Below are positions 1 to 8,837 of a stretch of 64,000 nt of DNA, in pieces. The position numbers were made by a program, and so were the translations under genes. Under the pieces are notes generated by a model, which was given only the letters and a program-made list of their open reading frames with translations, had not been told where the DNA came from and did no database searches. Each line of letters begins with the position of its first letter. Positions within the stretch are counted from its first letter, which is position 1. The DNA comes from Haloterrigena turkmenica DSM 5511 (GTDB lineage Archaea > Halobacteriota > Halobacteria > Halobacteriales > Natrialbaceae). The stretch is taken from NCBI RefSeq assembly GCF_000025325.1, contig NC_013744.1, positions 186,001 to 250,000 on the forward strand. Reading direction: 5' to 3'.

Positions 1-2
1 CG

Positions 3-644
3 TTCACCGCCATTCACATCACGGCGGCGATCGAATCCGTCGGGGACATCTCCGGCATCACGGCCGCCGAAGGGCGAACCCCGACCGAAGACGAGATGAC
101 GGGCGGTCTCTTCGTCGACGGGATCGGCAGTTCGATCGGGGCCCTGTTCGGCGCGTTCCCGCTAACGACGTTCTCTCAGAACGTCGGCCTCATCAACTTC
201 ACCGGCGTTATGAGTCGCTACGTCGTCGCCGTCAGCGGTGGCGTACTGCTGGTTCTCGGGTTCGTTCCGAAAATCAGCGCCGTCGTGACGACCATCCCCA
301 GTGCGGTACTCGGCGGCGCCGTGCTGGTCATGTTCGGCATGGTGATGGCGAGCGGTCTCCGCCTCATCTTCCTGAACGAACGGATGAACCGACGGAACAT
401 GGTAATCATGGCGACCTCGATCGGGGCCGGACTGGGCGTCGAGGTCCGCCCCGACGCGCTCAGCGCGTTGCCGGACCAGGCGACGATCTTCTTCGGAAAC
501 GCGATCATCATGACCGCCATTACGGCGGTCCTGCTCAACACGCTGGCACCGCGCGAGACGGAGACCGATATCGAGGACGCAGTCGTGTCGGACGATCTCG
601 ACGACGGTCTGGGTGCCGATGCCGTTGGGCCGTCCGAAGATTGA
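3..644 (+). CDS. NCS2-family xanthine/uracil permease, C-terminal part
   Basis: This is the 3' part of a nucleobase:cation symporter; the 5' end lies outside the window. The reading frame is open from base 3, upstream of the first internal ATG at 96. The visible part carries the NCS2 ESVGDI-type motif near its beginning, then several hydrophobic helices and an acidic, non-membrane C-terminal tail. The family imports xanthine, uracil or urate across the cytoplasmic membrane. Its position just before adenine deaminase and a molybdenum hydroxylase locus favours purine uptake, but the substrate is inferred from context. Confidence 0.85.
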   Translation, partial: FTAIHITAAIESVGDISGITAAEGRTPTEDEMTGGLFVDGIGSSIGALFGAFPLTTFSQNVGLINFTGVMSRYVVAVSGGVLLVLGFVPKISAVVTTIPSAVLGGAVLVMFGMVMASGLRLIFLNERMNRRNMVIMATSIGAGLGVEVRPDALSALPDQATIFFGNAIIMTAITAVLLNTLAPRETETDIEDAVVSDDLDDGLGADAVGPSED

Positions 645-905
645 GACGGCAACTTCGATTTTTGGAGCGGAGGATCTGCCCTCTATCACCGTCTGGGTCC
701 GGTCGCTCGCGTTCTCGACCGCCCGCCGTACGCGGACGTAGCGTTCGTCTCCAGAACCATGCCACGCCACACCATAACAATCTATTTGATGGTCGAACTG
801 GACGGTACACTATGCAGTTCGATCGCGTCGCAATCAGCGAACGGTCCTATCGCCGGTGCTGCGAAGATGCGGTGGGCGAGACGCTCTACGGCCGGGTGAT
901 GTATC

Positions 906-2573
906 GTGACTGAACGCGTCGACACCCTCGTTCGCGGAACGTTGGTCAACGTGAACACCGGGAACTTAGAGGATCGCGCCGTGGCGATCGATGACGGGAC
1001 CATCGTCGCGCTGGACGAACGTCCTGCCGAACGCGAACTGCGCGCGAACTACGTCGCACCCGGCCTCATCGACGCGCACATGCACGTCGAGTCGAGCATG
1101 GTGACGCTTCCACAGTACGCGGAAGCGGTCGTCCCGAACGGCGTAACGAGCGTCGTTCACGATCCACACGAGATCGCGAACGTTGTCGGAGCGGAGGGCG
1201 TCCGCGCCGTCATTCGGGACGCGGAACGGACGCCGTTGAAGGCCCGATTCACCGCCCCGTCCAGCGTCCCGGCGTCGGACCTGCAGGACTGCGGTGCGAC
1301 GCTCTCCGCCGAAATGGTGACCGATCTACTTGACGAGTCGACCGTCGTCGCACTCGGCGAAGTAATGGACGTTCCCGGGTTAGTCGCGGGAGACGGAGAA
1401 GTCCACGCCAAGGTTCGCGCCGCACGGGAGCGAGGACTGACCGTCGACGGCCACATGCCGCGGGTCACGGGCGACGACCTACAGGTAGCGGCGCGGTATC
1501 TGGACAACGATCACGAGAGTATCTCGCTCGCCGAGGCCCGAGAGAAAGTCGATGTCGGTCTTCGGGTGTACCTGCGCGAGGGCTCTTCCAGCAAGAACCT
1601 CGCCGAACTCCTCCCACTCGCGGAAGACGTCGATACGCGGCGCCTCTCGCTCTGTACGGACGACCGCGAGGTCACGGACATCGTCGACGAGGGTGGTGTC
1701 GACTTCGCCGTTCGGAAAGCGATCCGCGAGGGGATCGATCCGGTCGACGCCGTACAGATGGCGACGATAAACACGGCGGAGAGTTACGGTCTCCCGTTTG
1801 GCAGCGTACGACCGGGTGCGCCGGCCGATCTCGTGCTCCTCGAGGATCTGAAGACGTGGAGCGTCGACCGTGTGCTGATCGACGGCGAGCTGGACCCCAC
1901 GGACGACGGTACCGCCCCCGCCTCGACCGACCTCCCGACGGATACGGTCGAGTTCCCGTCGGTTTCGGTATCGGATCTCGCTATTACGGTCGCGGACGAC
2001 CACGGGAGCGCCGAGCGCGTCCGCGTCATCGATGCCGTCGGCGGCCTCCAGACTGAACCCATGATCGCCGAGGTTCCCGTACAGGAAGGCGTCTTGACTC
2101 CGAAACCGAGTGACGATCTGCTCTCGCTCGCCGTCATCGAGCGTCACGGCAAGAACGGGGGTATCGGCCGCGGTTTCGTTCACGGATTGGAACTGGATCG
2201 CGGTGCCGTCGGGTCAACGGTCGCTCACGACGCCCATAACTGCGTCGTTGCCGGCGCCGATCACGCTTCCATGGCATCGGTCGCGAACGAACTCGAGGAG
2301 ATCGACGGCGGCGTCGTCGCGTACGATCCTGTCGACGACGAGTTCGCGACGCTCGCGCTCCCGGTCGCCGGGCTGATGTCGAACGAACCGATAGAAACCG
2401 TCTACGATCGGTTCGAGGCCGTAGAGAGCCGCGCCGCCGAGCTCGGAATGGCGGATACCGGACTGATGGAACTCTCCTTTCTCGCGTTGGAGGTAATTCC
2501 GTCGTACCGGCTCACGAACAACGGTCTCGTGGACGTCGAGGACGGTCGGTACGTGGACGTGACGGTGACGTAG
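906..2573 (+). CDS. ade: Adenine deaminase
   Basis: A full-length 555-residue adenine deaminase of the amidohydrolase superfamily, converting adenine to hypoxanthine and ammonia in the cytoplasm. The N-terminal metal site DAHMHVESS (H58, H60) is the signature of this family and separates it from dihydroorotase or cytosine deaminase. The C-terminal half holds the family-specific GGIGRGFVHG and AHDAHN regions. The start is a GTG at 906; a short upstream reading frame ends within the first codons. It lies 261 bases after a nucleobase permease and would feed hypoxanthine to the xanthine dehydrogenase-like enzymes downstream. An AT-rich stretch near 780-790 could be its promoter. Confidence 0.93.
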   Translation: MTERVDTLVRGTLVNVNTGNLEDRAVAIDDGTIVALDERPAERELRANYVAPGLIDAHMHVESSMVTLPQYAEAVVPNGVTSVVHDPHEIANVVGAEGVRAVIRDAERTPLKARFTAPSSVPASDLQDCGATLSAEMVTDLLDESTVVALGEVMDVPGLVAGDGEVHAKVRAARERGLTVDGHMPRVTGDDLQVAARYLDNDHESISLAEAREKVDVGLRVYLREGSSSKNLAELLPLAEDVDTRRLSLCTDDREVTDIVDEGGVDFAVRKAIREGIDPVDAVQMATINTAESYGLPFGSVRPGAPADLVLLEDLKTWSVDRVLIDGELDPTDDGTAPASTDLPTDTVEFPSVSVSDLAITVADDHGSAERVRVIDAVGGLQTEPMIAEVPVQEGVLTPKPSDDLLSLAVIERHGKNGGIGRGFVHGLELDRGAVGSTVAHDAHNCVVAGADHASMASVANELEEIDGGVVAYDPVDDEFATLALPVAGLMSNEPIETVYDRFEAVESRAAELGMADTGLMELSFLALEVIPSYRLTNNGLVDVEDGRYVDVTVT

Positions 2574-2649
2574 TTCGAGATACTGTGTCACTGTCAGAAC
2601 TCCTGTTCGGGGTCCTCGGCCGCTTCAGTGGAATCCGACGCGTCGAATT

Positions 2650-3438
2650 TCAGCTGTCGACCGCACGGGACAGAATGATGTCGTCCACGTAGGACTCTCC
2701 CAGCAGATAGTGATCGTCGCGAGTCGCTTCGACGACCCAACCGCGGTCGGTGAGAAAATCGATACCGGTTTGATTCGTGGCGGGAAGGTGCTGATAGAGT
2801 TTCTCGTAGCCGCAGCGGTCGACCCACTTCTGCGTGTACTCCAACAGTCCGGTCCCGATTCCCGCTCCGCGTCGCTCTTCCGCGACGCCGCCGGTGATCG
2901 TCGCCGTGTGATGAGTTCGCGTCTGCGCCGTCGTCTCGACCTGCGCCCACCCACAGATCTCGTTCTCGACGGTCGCCACGTAGAACGCACACACGCCCTC
3001 CGAATCGCAGCGGTGTAGCGTTCCGTCGTCCGCCACCGTCGCCGTCGTCGCTCCGTCGCGCGTCCGTTTTCCAGCCACGGATCGCACGACGTCGATCAAC
3101 TCCGCGTACTCGCTCTCGTTCGCCGGCCGAAACTCGACGGGCGACTCGAGGGCCGAACGCTCGACCGTTTCCGTCTCCGCCAATCGGGACAAGTCGCCGG
3201 TAACGTGAAGCCGGTCCCCTTCGTCGACCAGGTATCCGTCGCGCTCGAGCAACGTACGGTGGTGACGGAACGCACGCCTATCGTTGGGAAACAGCTCCTC
3301 CTGGAGACGACGAGGCCGGACGGGGCCGTGTTCGGCCACGTACTCGAACACGGACCGTCGCTCCTCGTGGGGGATTTCGGTTACCGCTACTGTACTCGAC
3401 CGTGACGCGCCGCTATCCGCGCTCGCATTTTCTGACAT
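2650..3438 (-). CDS. Winged-helix/GNAT acetyltransferase fusion
   Basis: The N-terminal ~75 residues read as a winged-helix DNA-binding domain (phrases such as HGPVRPRRLQEEL and LLERDGYLVDEGDRL). The C-terminal half is a GNAT N-acetyltransferase with the acetyl-CoA loop RRGAGIGTGLL and the final strand TDRGWVVEATRDD. Haloarchaeal proteins of this build are annotated as HTH-containing GNAT acetyltransferases, and their substrate is unknown. I chose ATG 3438 over the upstream GTG-type start because the region before it reads as non-coding. It sits tail-to-tail with ade, so regulation of ade is possible but only inferred. Confidence 0.8.
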   Translation of the reverse strand: MSENASADSGASRSSTVAVTEIPHEERRSVFEYVAEHGPVRPRRLQEELFPNDRRAFRHHRTLLERDGYLVDEGDRLHVTGDLSRLAETETVERSALESPVEFRPANESEYAELIDVVRSVAGKRTRDGATTATVADDGTLHRCDSEGVCAFYVATVENEICGWAQVETTAQTRTHHTATITGGVAEERRGAGIGTGLLEYTQKWVDRCGYEKLYQHLPATNQTGIDFLTDRGWVVEATRDDHYLLGESYVDDIILSRAVDS

Positions 3439-3658
3439 AGTTTCTCCTGCGCTCACGATTCTCGGTCCGGTAATTGCACGGTACCTCGCGACCGACGATA
3501 GTACCGTCGTAAGCGAAGTATATAGTCCCTCTAACCGCCACACCGACGCACACCCGTGACAATATTTGGCACGCGGGTTCGATTGTCGTCGTACCCGCCG
3601 GTATTCCAGTCGGCGGCGCCGTGCCCGGCGTGGAATCGGTTTCTCGGTCGACGGAACG

Positions 3659-4303
3659 TCATCCGGTGGTCTCCTCCAGATCCGCTCGGTAATCGACGTC
3701 TCTCCTCACTCCCGAATCGTCGACGTCGATGCGGACGGCGTTCGCGTGGTCCTCGATGAGGCGGCGACCGCCTCGGTCGCCGGACACGGTCGCCAGAGCG
3801 TCGTAGTGCCGTCGACCGAACAGCACGGGGTTTCCGCGCTGTTCCTCGTACGTGGGGACGACGATCGTCCCGTCCCCGTTCGCGTACGCGGCGCGCAACG
3901 TATCGACGGTCGTCGGAGACACGAACGGCATATCACCGAGCATGAAAACGACGGCGTCCCAGTCCGCGTTCTCCGCGGCGTCGACGCCGACCCGGACCGA
4001 CGTACTCTGTCCCGCCGCGAAATTTTCGTTGGGCCGGACCGTGAGGTCCAGATCGGTGAGCGCCTCGTTCACTCGGTCCGCTTCGTGCCCGACGACGGCG
4101 ACGATATCGTCGACGGACGACCGACACAGCGTCTTTGCCGCCCGTCTGACGATTGGTGTTCCCTCGACCTCCGCCAGGAGCTTATTCCCGCCCTCGAAGC
4201 GGGTTCCCTCGCCCGCTGCGAGGAGCACTCCGCCAACTTCTGCCGATTCACTGTCGCCGTCCCGGCCGCCGGAAATGGGATTCGGCTCCGAACGATCTGG
4301 CAT
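3659..4303 (-). CDS. mocA: MocA-like molybdenum cofactor nucleotidyltransferase
   Basis: This 214-residue protein is a MobA/MocA-type nucleotidyltransferase. The nucleotide-binding loop LLAAGEGTRF lies at residues 27-36, with a conserved lysine in GGNK, and the metal-binding LGDMPF motif is central. MocA joins CMP to molybdopterin to make the cytosine dinucleotide cofactor used by many xanthine dehydrogenase-family enzymes; its homologue YgfJ belongs to the bacterial selenium-dependent hydroxylase cluster. It precedes no co-directional gene closely, but its neighbour is yqeC on the same strand 183 bases upstream. The choice between MocA and other family members rests on context. Confidence 0.85.
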   Translation of the reverse strand: MPDRSEPNPISGGRDGDSESAEVGGVLLAAGEGTRFEGGNKLLAEVEGTPIVRRAAKTLCRSSVDDIVAVVGHEADRVNEALTDLDLTVRPNENFAAGQSTSVRVGVDAAENADWDAVVFMLGDMPFVSPTTVDTLRAAYANGDGTIVVPTYEEQRGNPVLFGRRHYDALATVSGDRGGRRLIEDHANAVRIDVDDSGVRRDVDYRADLEETTG

Positions 4304-4486
4304 ACGATCACGTTCGTGACGTGCCGTAGTGATTCTTTTCCCGTCGCTGTTTCGTTCGACGAAGAGCGCTCCGAGCGACGGTGAGACGGCGCCTTTCCTC
4401 GGCGTTCGCTCGGGTTCGATAATCTGCGGTTCGACGGCCGGAGACGTGCATCCGGACCGCCGCCTCGGACGCTCCCCGATCCGCCG

Positions 4487-5248
4487 TCACGGGGCGTCGC
4501 TCTCGACGGCGAGACAAACGTCTCGTTCGAACGACGTCACGAACCCTCGAGCGAATCGAGTCGTGCTCTCGAGTGCGTGTTCGAGTATCCGTCGCGCCGT
4601 CTCCTGACGGACCGGCGTATCGGCCTTGTTGACGACGGGTGTAACGTCCGCACCGTCCGGAACGCGTTTCAGCCCACCGCGAGGACTGGCGAGTACGGTA
4701 CCGATCGCTTCGGGCGTGATCGCGTCGCCGACGGAGAGCCCCGTTATCGCTGCGACGCGTTCCGGACGGTGAACGACGGCGTCCGACAGCGGTTCGCCGA
4801 CGGCGAGAACCGAGGCCACCGGAACGACGCGGGTCGTCGCGTCGGGGACGACCGGTTCACCGGAGCCGGGAGCCTTGAACTCTCGAGTTCGAGCCCCGTC
4901 AGCTTTGACGAGGAGCCAGTCGAAGATCCCGCGGTCGAAAATCGAGGCGAGCGGTTCCGGATCGAAGCCGCGAACTTTCCGGGCGACTCGTTCCGGATCG
5001 GGAACCCAGTCTCTCGCGAACGCGACCGGCGGCTCGGTCTCGGTGAGCTTAGACGGCAGCGCCTCGACGTTCGCGACCGTCAGCGGGAGGTCGGGCGGCG
5101 GCATCTTCGTCGTCGTCGTGTACCCGACGTCATACCCGCGTTCGGTACCCTCCGTCGCGAGTCGGTGCATCGCGGTCTTCTTCCCGCCGGCGCCGACGAA
5201 CGAAACGAGCTCCCGGTCGCCGAGGCCCAGCGCATCGGACAGTCGCAT
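4487..5248 (-). CDS. yqeC: Selenium cofactor biosynthesis protein YqeC
   Basis: About 253 residues. A P-loop-like GAGGKKT sits at residues 19-25, followed by TTTTKM, and LLVKADGAR and FKAPGSGEPVVP further on, all characteristic of YqeC. YqeC co-occurs with YqeB and orphan SelD in genomes that make the labile selenium cofactor of molybdenum hydroxylases; its exact reaction is not known to me. ATG 5248 was chosen because residues from this point match the family start and a TATA-like box lies about 25 bases upstream, suggesting a nearly leaderless transcript. It is divergent from tusA-selD. Confidence 0.9.
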   Translation of the reverse strand: MRLSDALGLGDRELVSFVGAGGKKTAMHRLATEGTERGYDVGYTTTTKMPPPDLPLTVANVEALPSKLTETEPPVAFARDWVPDPERVARKVRGFDPEPLASIFDRGIFDWLLVKADGARTREFKAPGSGEPVVPDATTRVVPVASVLAVGEPLSDAVVHRPERVAAITGLSVGDAITPEAIGTVLASPRGGLKRVPDGADVTPVVNKADTPVRQETARRILEHALESTTRFARGFVTSFERDVCLAVESDAP

Positions 5249-5270
5249 ACCGTCACTGTGTCCCGGGAGC

Positions 5271-5279
5271 GAAAATAGG
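5271..5279 (-). promoter_or_regulatory. TATA-like box of yqeC
   Basis: Read on the minus strand this is CCTATTTTC, centred about 27 bases before the ATG at 5248. The spacing predicts transcription starting at or next to the start codon, as is common in haloarchaea. Confidence 0.5.
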
Positions 5280-5281
5280 TT

Positions 5282-5313
5282 TGTGCCGCGCGGGTCGCCC
5301 GCGGCGCGGCACA
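5282..5313. promoter_or_regulatory. Inverted repeat in the yqeC/tusA divergent promoter region
   Basis: A 10-base arm TGTGCCGCGC is repeated inverted (GCGCGGCACA) with a 12-base spacer. It lies immediately upstream of the yqeC TATA-like box and 43 bases before tusA, a fitting place for an operator controlling both transcripts. No regulator is identified. Confidence 0.45.
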
Positions 5314-5356
5314 TTGAGCCGACACTGTTTTGCGAGTCACTCGCATACATCGACGC

Positions 5357-5605
5357 ATGACGCGCGTGGATGTCAGCGGAGAAGTCTGTCCGCGGCCGGC
5401 GCTGATCGTACGCAAGCGGCTCTCCGAACTGGAGGTCGGCGACAGATTGCTGGTCCGTGGCGATTATCCCCCGGCGGAACGGAACCTCTGTCGAATGTGT
5501 CGGAAACGCGGATTCACCGTCGCGAAGACCGAAGACGGGACCGACGGGGACGCGTTCGAACTGCGGATCGAGGTGACCGAAGGCGCCGAGATACCGGAGG
5601 CCTAG
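5357..5605 (+). CDS. tusA: TusA/SirA-family chalcogen carrier protein
   Basis: An 82-residue protein with the TusA hallmark CPRPA, active cysteine C11, near the N-terminus of the compact fold. TusA-family proteins carry persulfide sulfur from a cysteine desulfurase to acceptors; some members have been linked to selenium metabolism. It has two further cysteines in LCRMCRKRG, which is unusual for such a short protein. The stop is only 3 bases before selD, so the two are co-transcribed. I infer that it carries sulfur or selenium for cofactor maturation; the sequence does not show which. Confidence 0.85.
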   Translation: MTRVDVSGEVCPRPALIVRKRLSELEVGDRLLVRGDYPPAERNLCRMCRKRGFTVAKTEDGTDGDAFELRIEVTEGAEIPEA

Positions 5606-5608
5606 CCG

Positions 5609-6646
5609 ATGACCGATCGTTCCGACGTCGCGGACGTCCGTCTGACCGAGTACGCCGACCTTCACGGGTGTTCCTGCAAGGTCGGCCGGAGCGACCTCGA
5701 CGACCTCCTTCGAGAGGCGGGCCTGACCGAATCCCGGGACGAACTCCTGTTCGGCGTCGGTGAAGACGCTGCCGCACGGCAACTGACCGACGATCTGGCG
5801 CTCGTTTCGACGGTCGATTTCTTCACGCCGATCATCGATGACCCGTACGACTTCGGCCGCGTCGCGGCGTGTAACGCCGCGAGCGACGCCTTCGCCACGG
5901 GGGCCGTCGACAACCTCGACTGTCTCGCCGTCCTCGGTCTCCCGCAGGAACTGACGACCGCTGCGCCGATGATCCTGGCCGGCATCGCCGACGCTATCGA
6001 CGGCATGGGCGGCGTAGTCGCGGGCGGCCACACGATCATCAGTCCGTGGCCGTTCGCCGGAGGCGCCGTCTCCGCGACCGCGCCGCCCGAGGAGCTACTG
6101 ACCTCACAGCGGGCGACGACGGGTGACCGTCTCTACCTCACGAAACCGCTCGGAACGCAGTCGGCGATGGGAGCGCTGCGCGTCTCGGACGACGAGTTCG
6201 TCGATGTCGTCGCGGAGGCCGCGGGACGTTCCGTCCGGACGATCGGCGACGAAGCGGTAGCCTGGATGACGACCCCGAACCGTGCCGCCGCAGTGGCCGC
6301 TCGCGACGTCGCGTCCGCGGCGACCGATATAACCGGGTTCGGCCTCGTCGGACAGGCGGAGGTGCTCGCCGACAACGCCGACGTCGGGATCGAGGTGACC
6401 CGTCTGCCCGTCATCGAGGGAACCGAGGGACTCTCCGCGCTGTTCGGCTACGGCCTCGAGGACGGCGAAAGTGCGGAGACGAGCGGCGGTTTGCTCCTGT
6501 CGGTTCCCCCGTCGCACACTGCGACTCTCGAATCGCGCCTCGATGACGCCGGCGTCTTCTACCGTCAGATCGGACGCGTCACCGATGGCGACGGCGTTTC
6601 GCTCCGCGATCCGACCGTAGAGCCGATCGCTCGAGCGGAACGGTAG
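5609..6646 (+). CDS. selD: Selenide, water dikinase
   Basis: A full-length 345-residue SelD, which makes selenophosphate from selenide and ATP. The catalytic loop HGCSCK gives C21 and C23 followed by the essential lysine. The dimer/ATP-binding core (FGVGEDAA, STVDFFTP, DDPYDFGRVAACNA) and the glycine-rich GGHTI region are intact. SelD normally serves selenocysteine or selenouridine synthesis. Here it lies among yqeB, yqeC and molybdenum hydroxylase genes with no selA or selB visible, the 'orphan SelD' arrangement known for the selenium-containing molybdenum cofactor trait. It converges on the XdhC-YqeB gene with a 12-base gap. Confidence 0.95.
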   Translation: MTDRSDVADVRLTEYADLHGCSCKVGRSDLDDLLREAGLTESRDELLFGVGEDAAARQLTDDLALVSTVDFFTPIIDDPYDFGRVAACNAASDAFATGAVDNLDCLAVLGLPQELTTAAPMILAGIADAIDGMGGVVAGGHTIISPWPFAGGAVSATAPPEELLTSQRATTGDRLYLTKPLGTQSAMGALRVSDDEFVDVVAEAAGRSVRTIGDEAVAWMTTPNRAAAVAARDVASAATDITGFGLVGQAEVLADNADVGIEVTRLPVIEGTEGLSALFGYGLEDGESAETSGGLLLSVPPSHTATLESRLDDAGVFYRQIGRVTDGDGVSLRDPTVEPIARAER

Positions 6647-6658
6647 GGACGCCGGTAG

Positions 6659-8239
6659 TCAGCGGAGTTTGAGAACGGCCTCGAGGACGCCGCCGCCGAG
6701 ACACAGCGCTTTATCCGAAATTTTCGTCGGGTCGACGTCGTCGCCGCGCGGATCGATGTCCCCGAGCTTCGTCCCGTCGCCGACCTCGAGTCCGCCGTGG
6801 ACGAGACCGCGCACGAGGCCGTCGATTTCCGCGTTCACGGCGCTGCCACCGACGTGACCTACGCTCTCGCCCGCCGAAACGAGGTCGCCGATCTCGACGG
6901 CGGGCTCCCACAGGCCCTCGTTCGGTGCGCGGAGGACCCGTTCGTGCGTGAAGCCGCGTCGTTCGCCCGGTTCGCCGTCGTACGGTCTCGCCCGTCCGTA
7001 GTAGAGGACGCGACCCAGTTCGTGCCCCCGATCCGTCTCGACGACGGCGTCGACGTCTTCGCCGGCTTCGAATCCGGGGCCGAGCCCGACGACCACGTCC
7101 GCGTCGTCGCGGCGGGTACCCGTATCGAGCCGCCCTTTCGCCAGTATCGCGTCGACGACGACGGCCGCGTCGAGCTCCGACGCGACCGACGCCTCGGGGT
7201 CCTCGAGGACCGGAACCGCGTCGTCCTCGAGGATTCCGATCGCCTCGTCCACGTCGGCCGCTCGCCGTCCGTCGACGCCGTCGATCGATACGTCGTCTTC
7301 GTACATCGCCGTCGCGAACGCCACCTCCCGCCGAACGACGGTCGGTCGCTCGACCTCGGTCACCACGACCGGATAGCCGGCCCGGTGCAGTCGGTAGACG
7401 ACTCCGCTCCCGAGGTCGCCCCCGCCCCGAACCACGACGAGGTCGTCGAGATTCAGCCGCGTCGCGCGCCGTCCGGTGACCCCGTATCGGTCCATGTTCA
7501 CCTCCGAGAGTATCGCCAGCGCGACGTCTTCCGGACCGCTCCCACCGAGATCGAGTCCAACGGGTGCTCTGACCCGTGCGAGTTCGCGGCGGCTGTACCC
7601 CTTTTCGGCGAGCGACTCGACGACGTGTTCCGTCTTCGTGTCGCTGGCGACGAGGCCGACGTACCCGGCGTTTCCGTCGAGCGCAGCGGCGACGGCGCGT
7701 TGATCGTACGTGCCACTCCGCGTCGCGACGGCGACCGACGTTTCTTCGGTCATCGGTAGCTCGGAGAGCACTTCTCCGTACTTCCCGTGGACGACATCCG
7801 TGTCGTCGGGAAACGCGTCCGGGTCCGCGTACTCCTCGCGGTCGTCGACTACCGTGACGTCGTAGCCCAACCGCTCCGCCAGCGGCGCGAGTTCGACGCT
7901 GATGTGGCCGGCGCCGGCGATGTACAGGCGCGCCCGTCCGCGAATACGTTCGATGAAGACGTCCATCGACCCGCCACAGACCATGCCGGTGTTACCGCCG
8001 GGTTCGAGTTCGTACGTCCGGACGCCGTCGTCGGACTTCCCCGCCAATACCGCTCGAGCGTCCTCCGTGGCGAGGTGCTCGACCGTTCCACCGCCGATCG
8101 TACCGTAGTCGCCGTCTGTGGTGACGAGCATCCGATCCCCGATGTCCCGGGGCGCGCTCCCGTCCTTGTTCACGATCGTCAGCATCGCGGCGGGCTCGCC
8201 GCTCTCGATCAGTTCGTTGACTCGCTCGAACACGCTCAT
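6659..8239 (-). CDS. XdhC-YqeB fusion for molybdenum hydroxylase maturation
   Basis: A 526-residue protein joins two maturation factors usually encoded separately. Residues 1 to about 255 are XdhC/CoxI-like: GMVCGGS (C88) and a Rossmann segment YIAGAGHISVELA at 106-118. Residues from about 260 to the end are YqeB-like, beginning LVVVRGGGDLGSG. XdhC proteins hold Mo cofactor and promote its sulfuration; YqeB is a marker of selenium-dependent molybdenum hydroxylases. ATG 8239 was chosen because upstream residues do not match the family; it overlaps the dsrH-like stop by 4 bases, so translation is coupled. The fusion supports direct cooperation between the two steps. Confidence 0.88.
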   Translation of the reverse strand: MSVFERVNELIESGEPAAMLTIVNKDGSAPRDIGDRMLVTTDGDYGTIGGGTVEHLATEDARAVLAGKSDDGVRTYELEPGGNTGMVCGGSMDVFIERIRGRARLYIAGAGHISVELAPLAERLGYDVTVVDDREEYADPDAFPDDTDVVHGKYGEVLSELPMTEETSVAVATRSGTYDQRAVAAALDGNAGYVGLVASDTKTEHVVESLAEKGYSRRELARVRAPVGLDLGGSGPEDVALAILSEVNMDRYGVTGRRATRLNLDDLVVVRGGGDLGSGVVYRLHRAGYPVVVTEVERPTVVRREVAFATAMYEDDVSIDGVDGRRAADVDEAIGILEDDAVPVLEDPEASVASELDAAVVVDAILAKGRLDTGTRRDDADVVVGLGPGFEAGEDVDAVVETDRGHELGRVLYYGRARPYDGEPGERRGFTHERVLRAPNEGLWEPAVEIGDLVSAGESVGHVGGSAVNAEIDGLVRGLVHGGLEVGDGTKLGDIDPRGDDVDPTKISDKALCLGGGVLEAVLKLR

Positions 8240-8481
8240 ACGAAGTTTTTCACCTCGTTTTCCACGATCATCTCTATCAAATCGCCGTACGTGATCCGCT
8301 CGATCTCGTCCGGAAGATCGACGCCCCGTACGTCGACGTCCTTCTCGACGGCGTAGAGTTCCGAACCGAGGTCGGGAGAGAGGAACACGCCGTCCTGGAT
8401 GAGGACGACGGCGGCGTCCGGATCGTCCGCCGCGGTTCGAAGTCCGATATCGGCCATGGGTTCGTCTATCAGGTACAGCAT
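8236..8481 (-). CDS. DsrH/TusB-like sulfur relay subunit
   Basis: An 81-residue protein beginning MLYLIDEP, with VVLIQDGVFL and LYAVEKDVDVRGV matching the DsrH/TusB fold in size and order. It is the third gene of a DsrE-DsrF-DsrH-like set and overlaps the XdhC-YqeB start. It has no cysteine, so if it works in a relay it would be structural. DsrH proteins form hexamers with DsrE and DsrF. The direction of transfer and the chalcogen are unknown here. Confidence 0.72.
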   Translation of the reverse strand: MLYLIDEPMADIGLRTAADDPDAAVVLIQDGVFLSPDLGSELYAVEKDVDVRGVDLPDEIERITYGDLIEMIVENEVKNFV

Positions 8482-8483
8482 GG

Positions 8484-8837
8484 TCAGAAGTCAAGCGTGC
8501 AATCGGCTTCCCGAATGAGCGTCGTCACGTCACCGCCGGAACGAACGCTCACGTCGTGGGCGATCTCGTCGTGGGCGATCTCTCTCTCCGCCATCGCTGC
8601 GGCGTCGACGATCATCTCTCCGTCCTGGTCCCGCAGATCGGCGACGTGTCCCGGTAAGTTCAGCGCGTCTCGATCCACGTCCGATCGGGCGGCGTACGCG
8701 CCGTCTTCCGTGAAGACCACGGTGACGTCGTGGTGGTCGAATCCCGCGGCGACGCCCCGCGCCGCCCGCATCCCTTCCGGGACGTGAACGCGTCCGTACG
8801 GCGCTCGAGTCAGTAACACGACGACGTCGCGTTTCAT
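8484..8837 (-). CDS. DsrF/TusC-like sulfur relay subunit
   Basis: A 117-residue DsrE-superfamily protein. The first strand VVVLLTRAPYGRVHVPEG and the central VVFTEDGAYAA match TusC/DsrF, as does the C-terminal LIREADCTLDF. It lies between the DsrE-like and DsrH-like genes, overlapping the former by 4 bases and 2 bases from the latter, so all are read as one transcript. Members form an E2F2H2 hexamer that passes sulfane sulfur. Function here is inferred from the trio and its neighbours. Confidence 0.75.
   Translation of the reverse strand: MKRDVVVLLTRAPYGRVHVPEGMRAARGVAAGFDHHDVTVVFTEDGAYAARSDVDRDALNLPGHVADLRDQDGEMIVDAAAMAEREIAHDEIAHDVSVRSGGDVTTLIREADCTLDF

Noticed and set aside
812-913. A 34-residue open frame overlapping the ade start
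   Set aside because: Too short, with no ribosome-site or family support; adenine deaminase starts inside it.
5609-6646. SelD as evidence for selenocysteine insertion
   Set aside because: No selA, selB, Sec tRNA or SECIS-like gene was seen; the neighbours fit the labile selenium cofactor trait instead.
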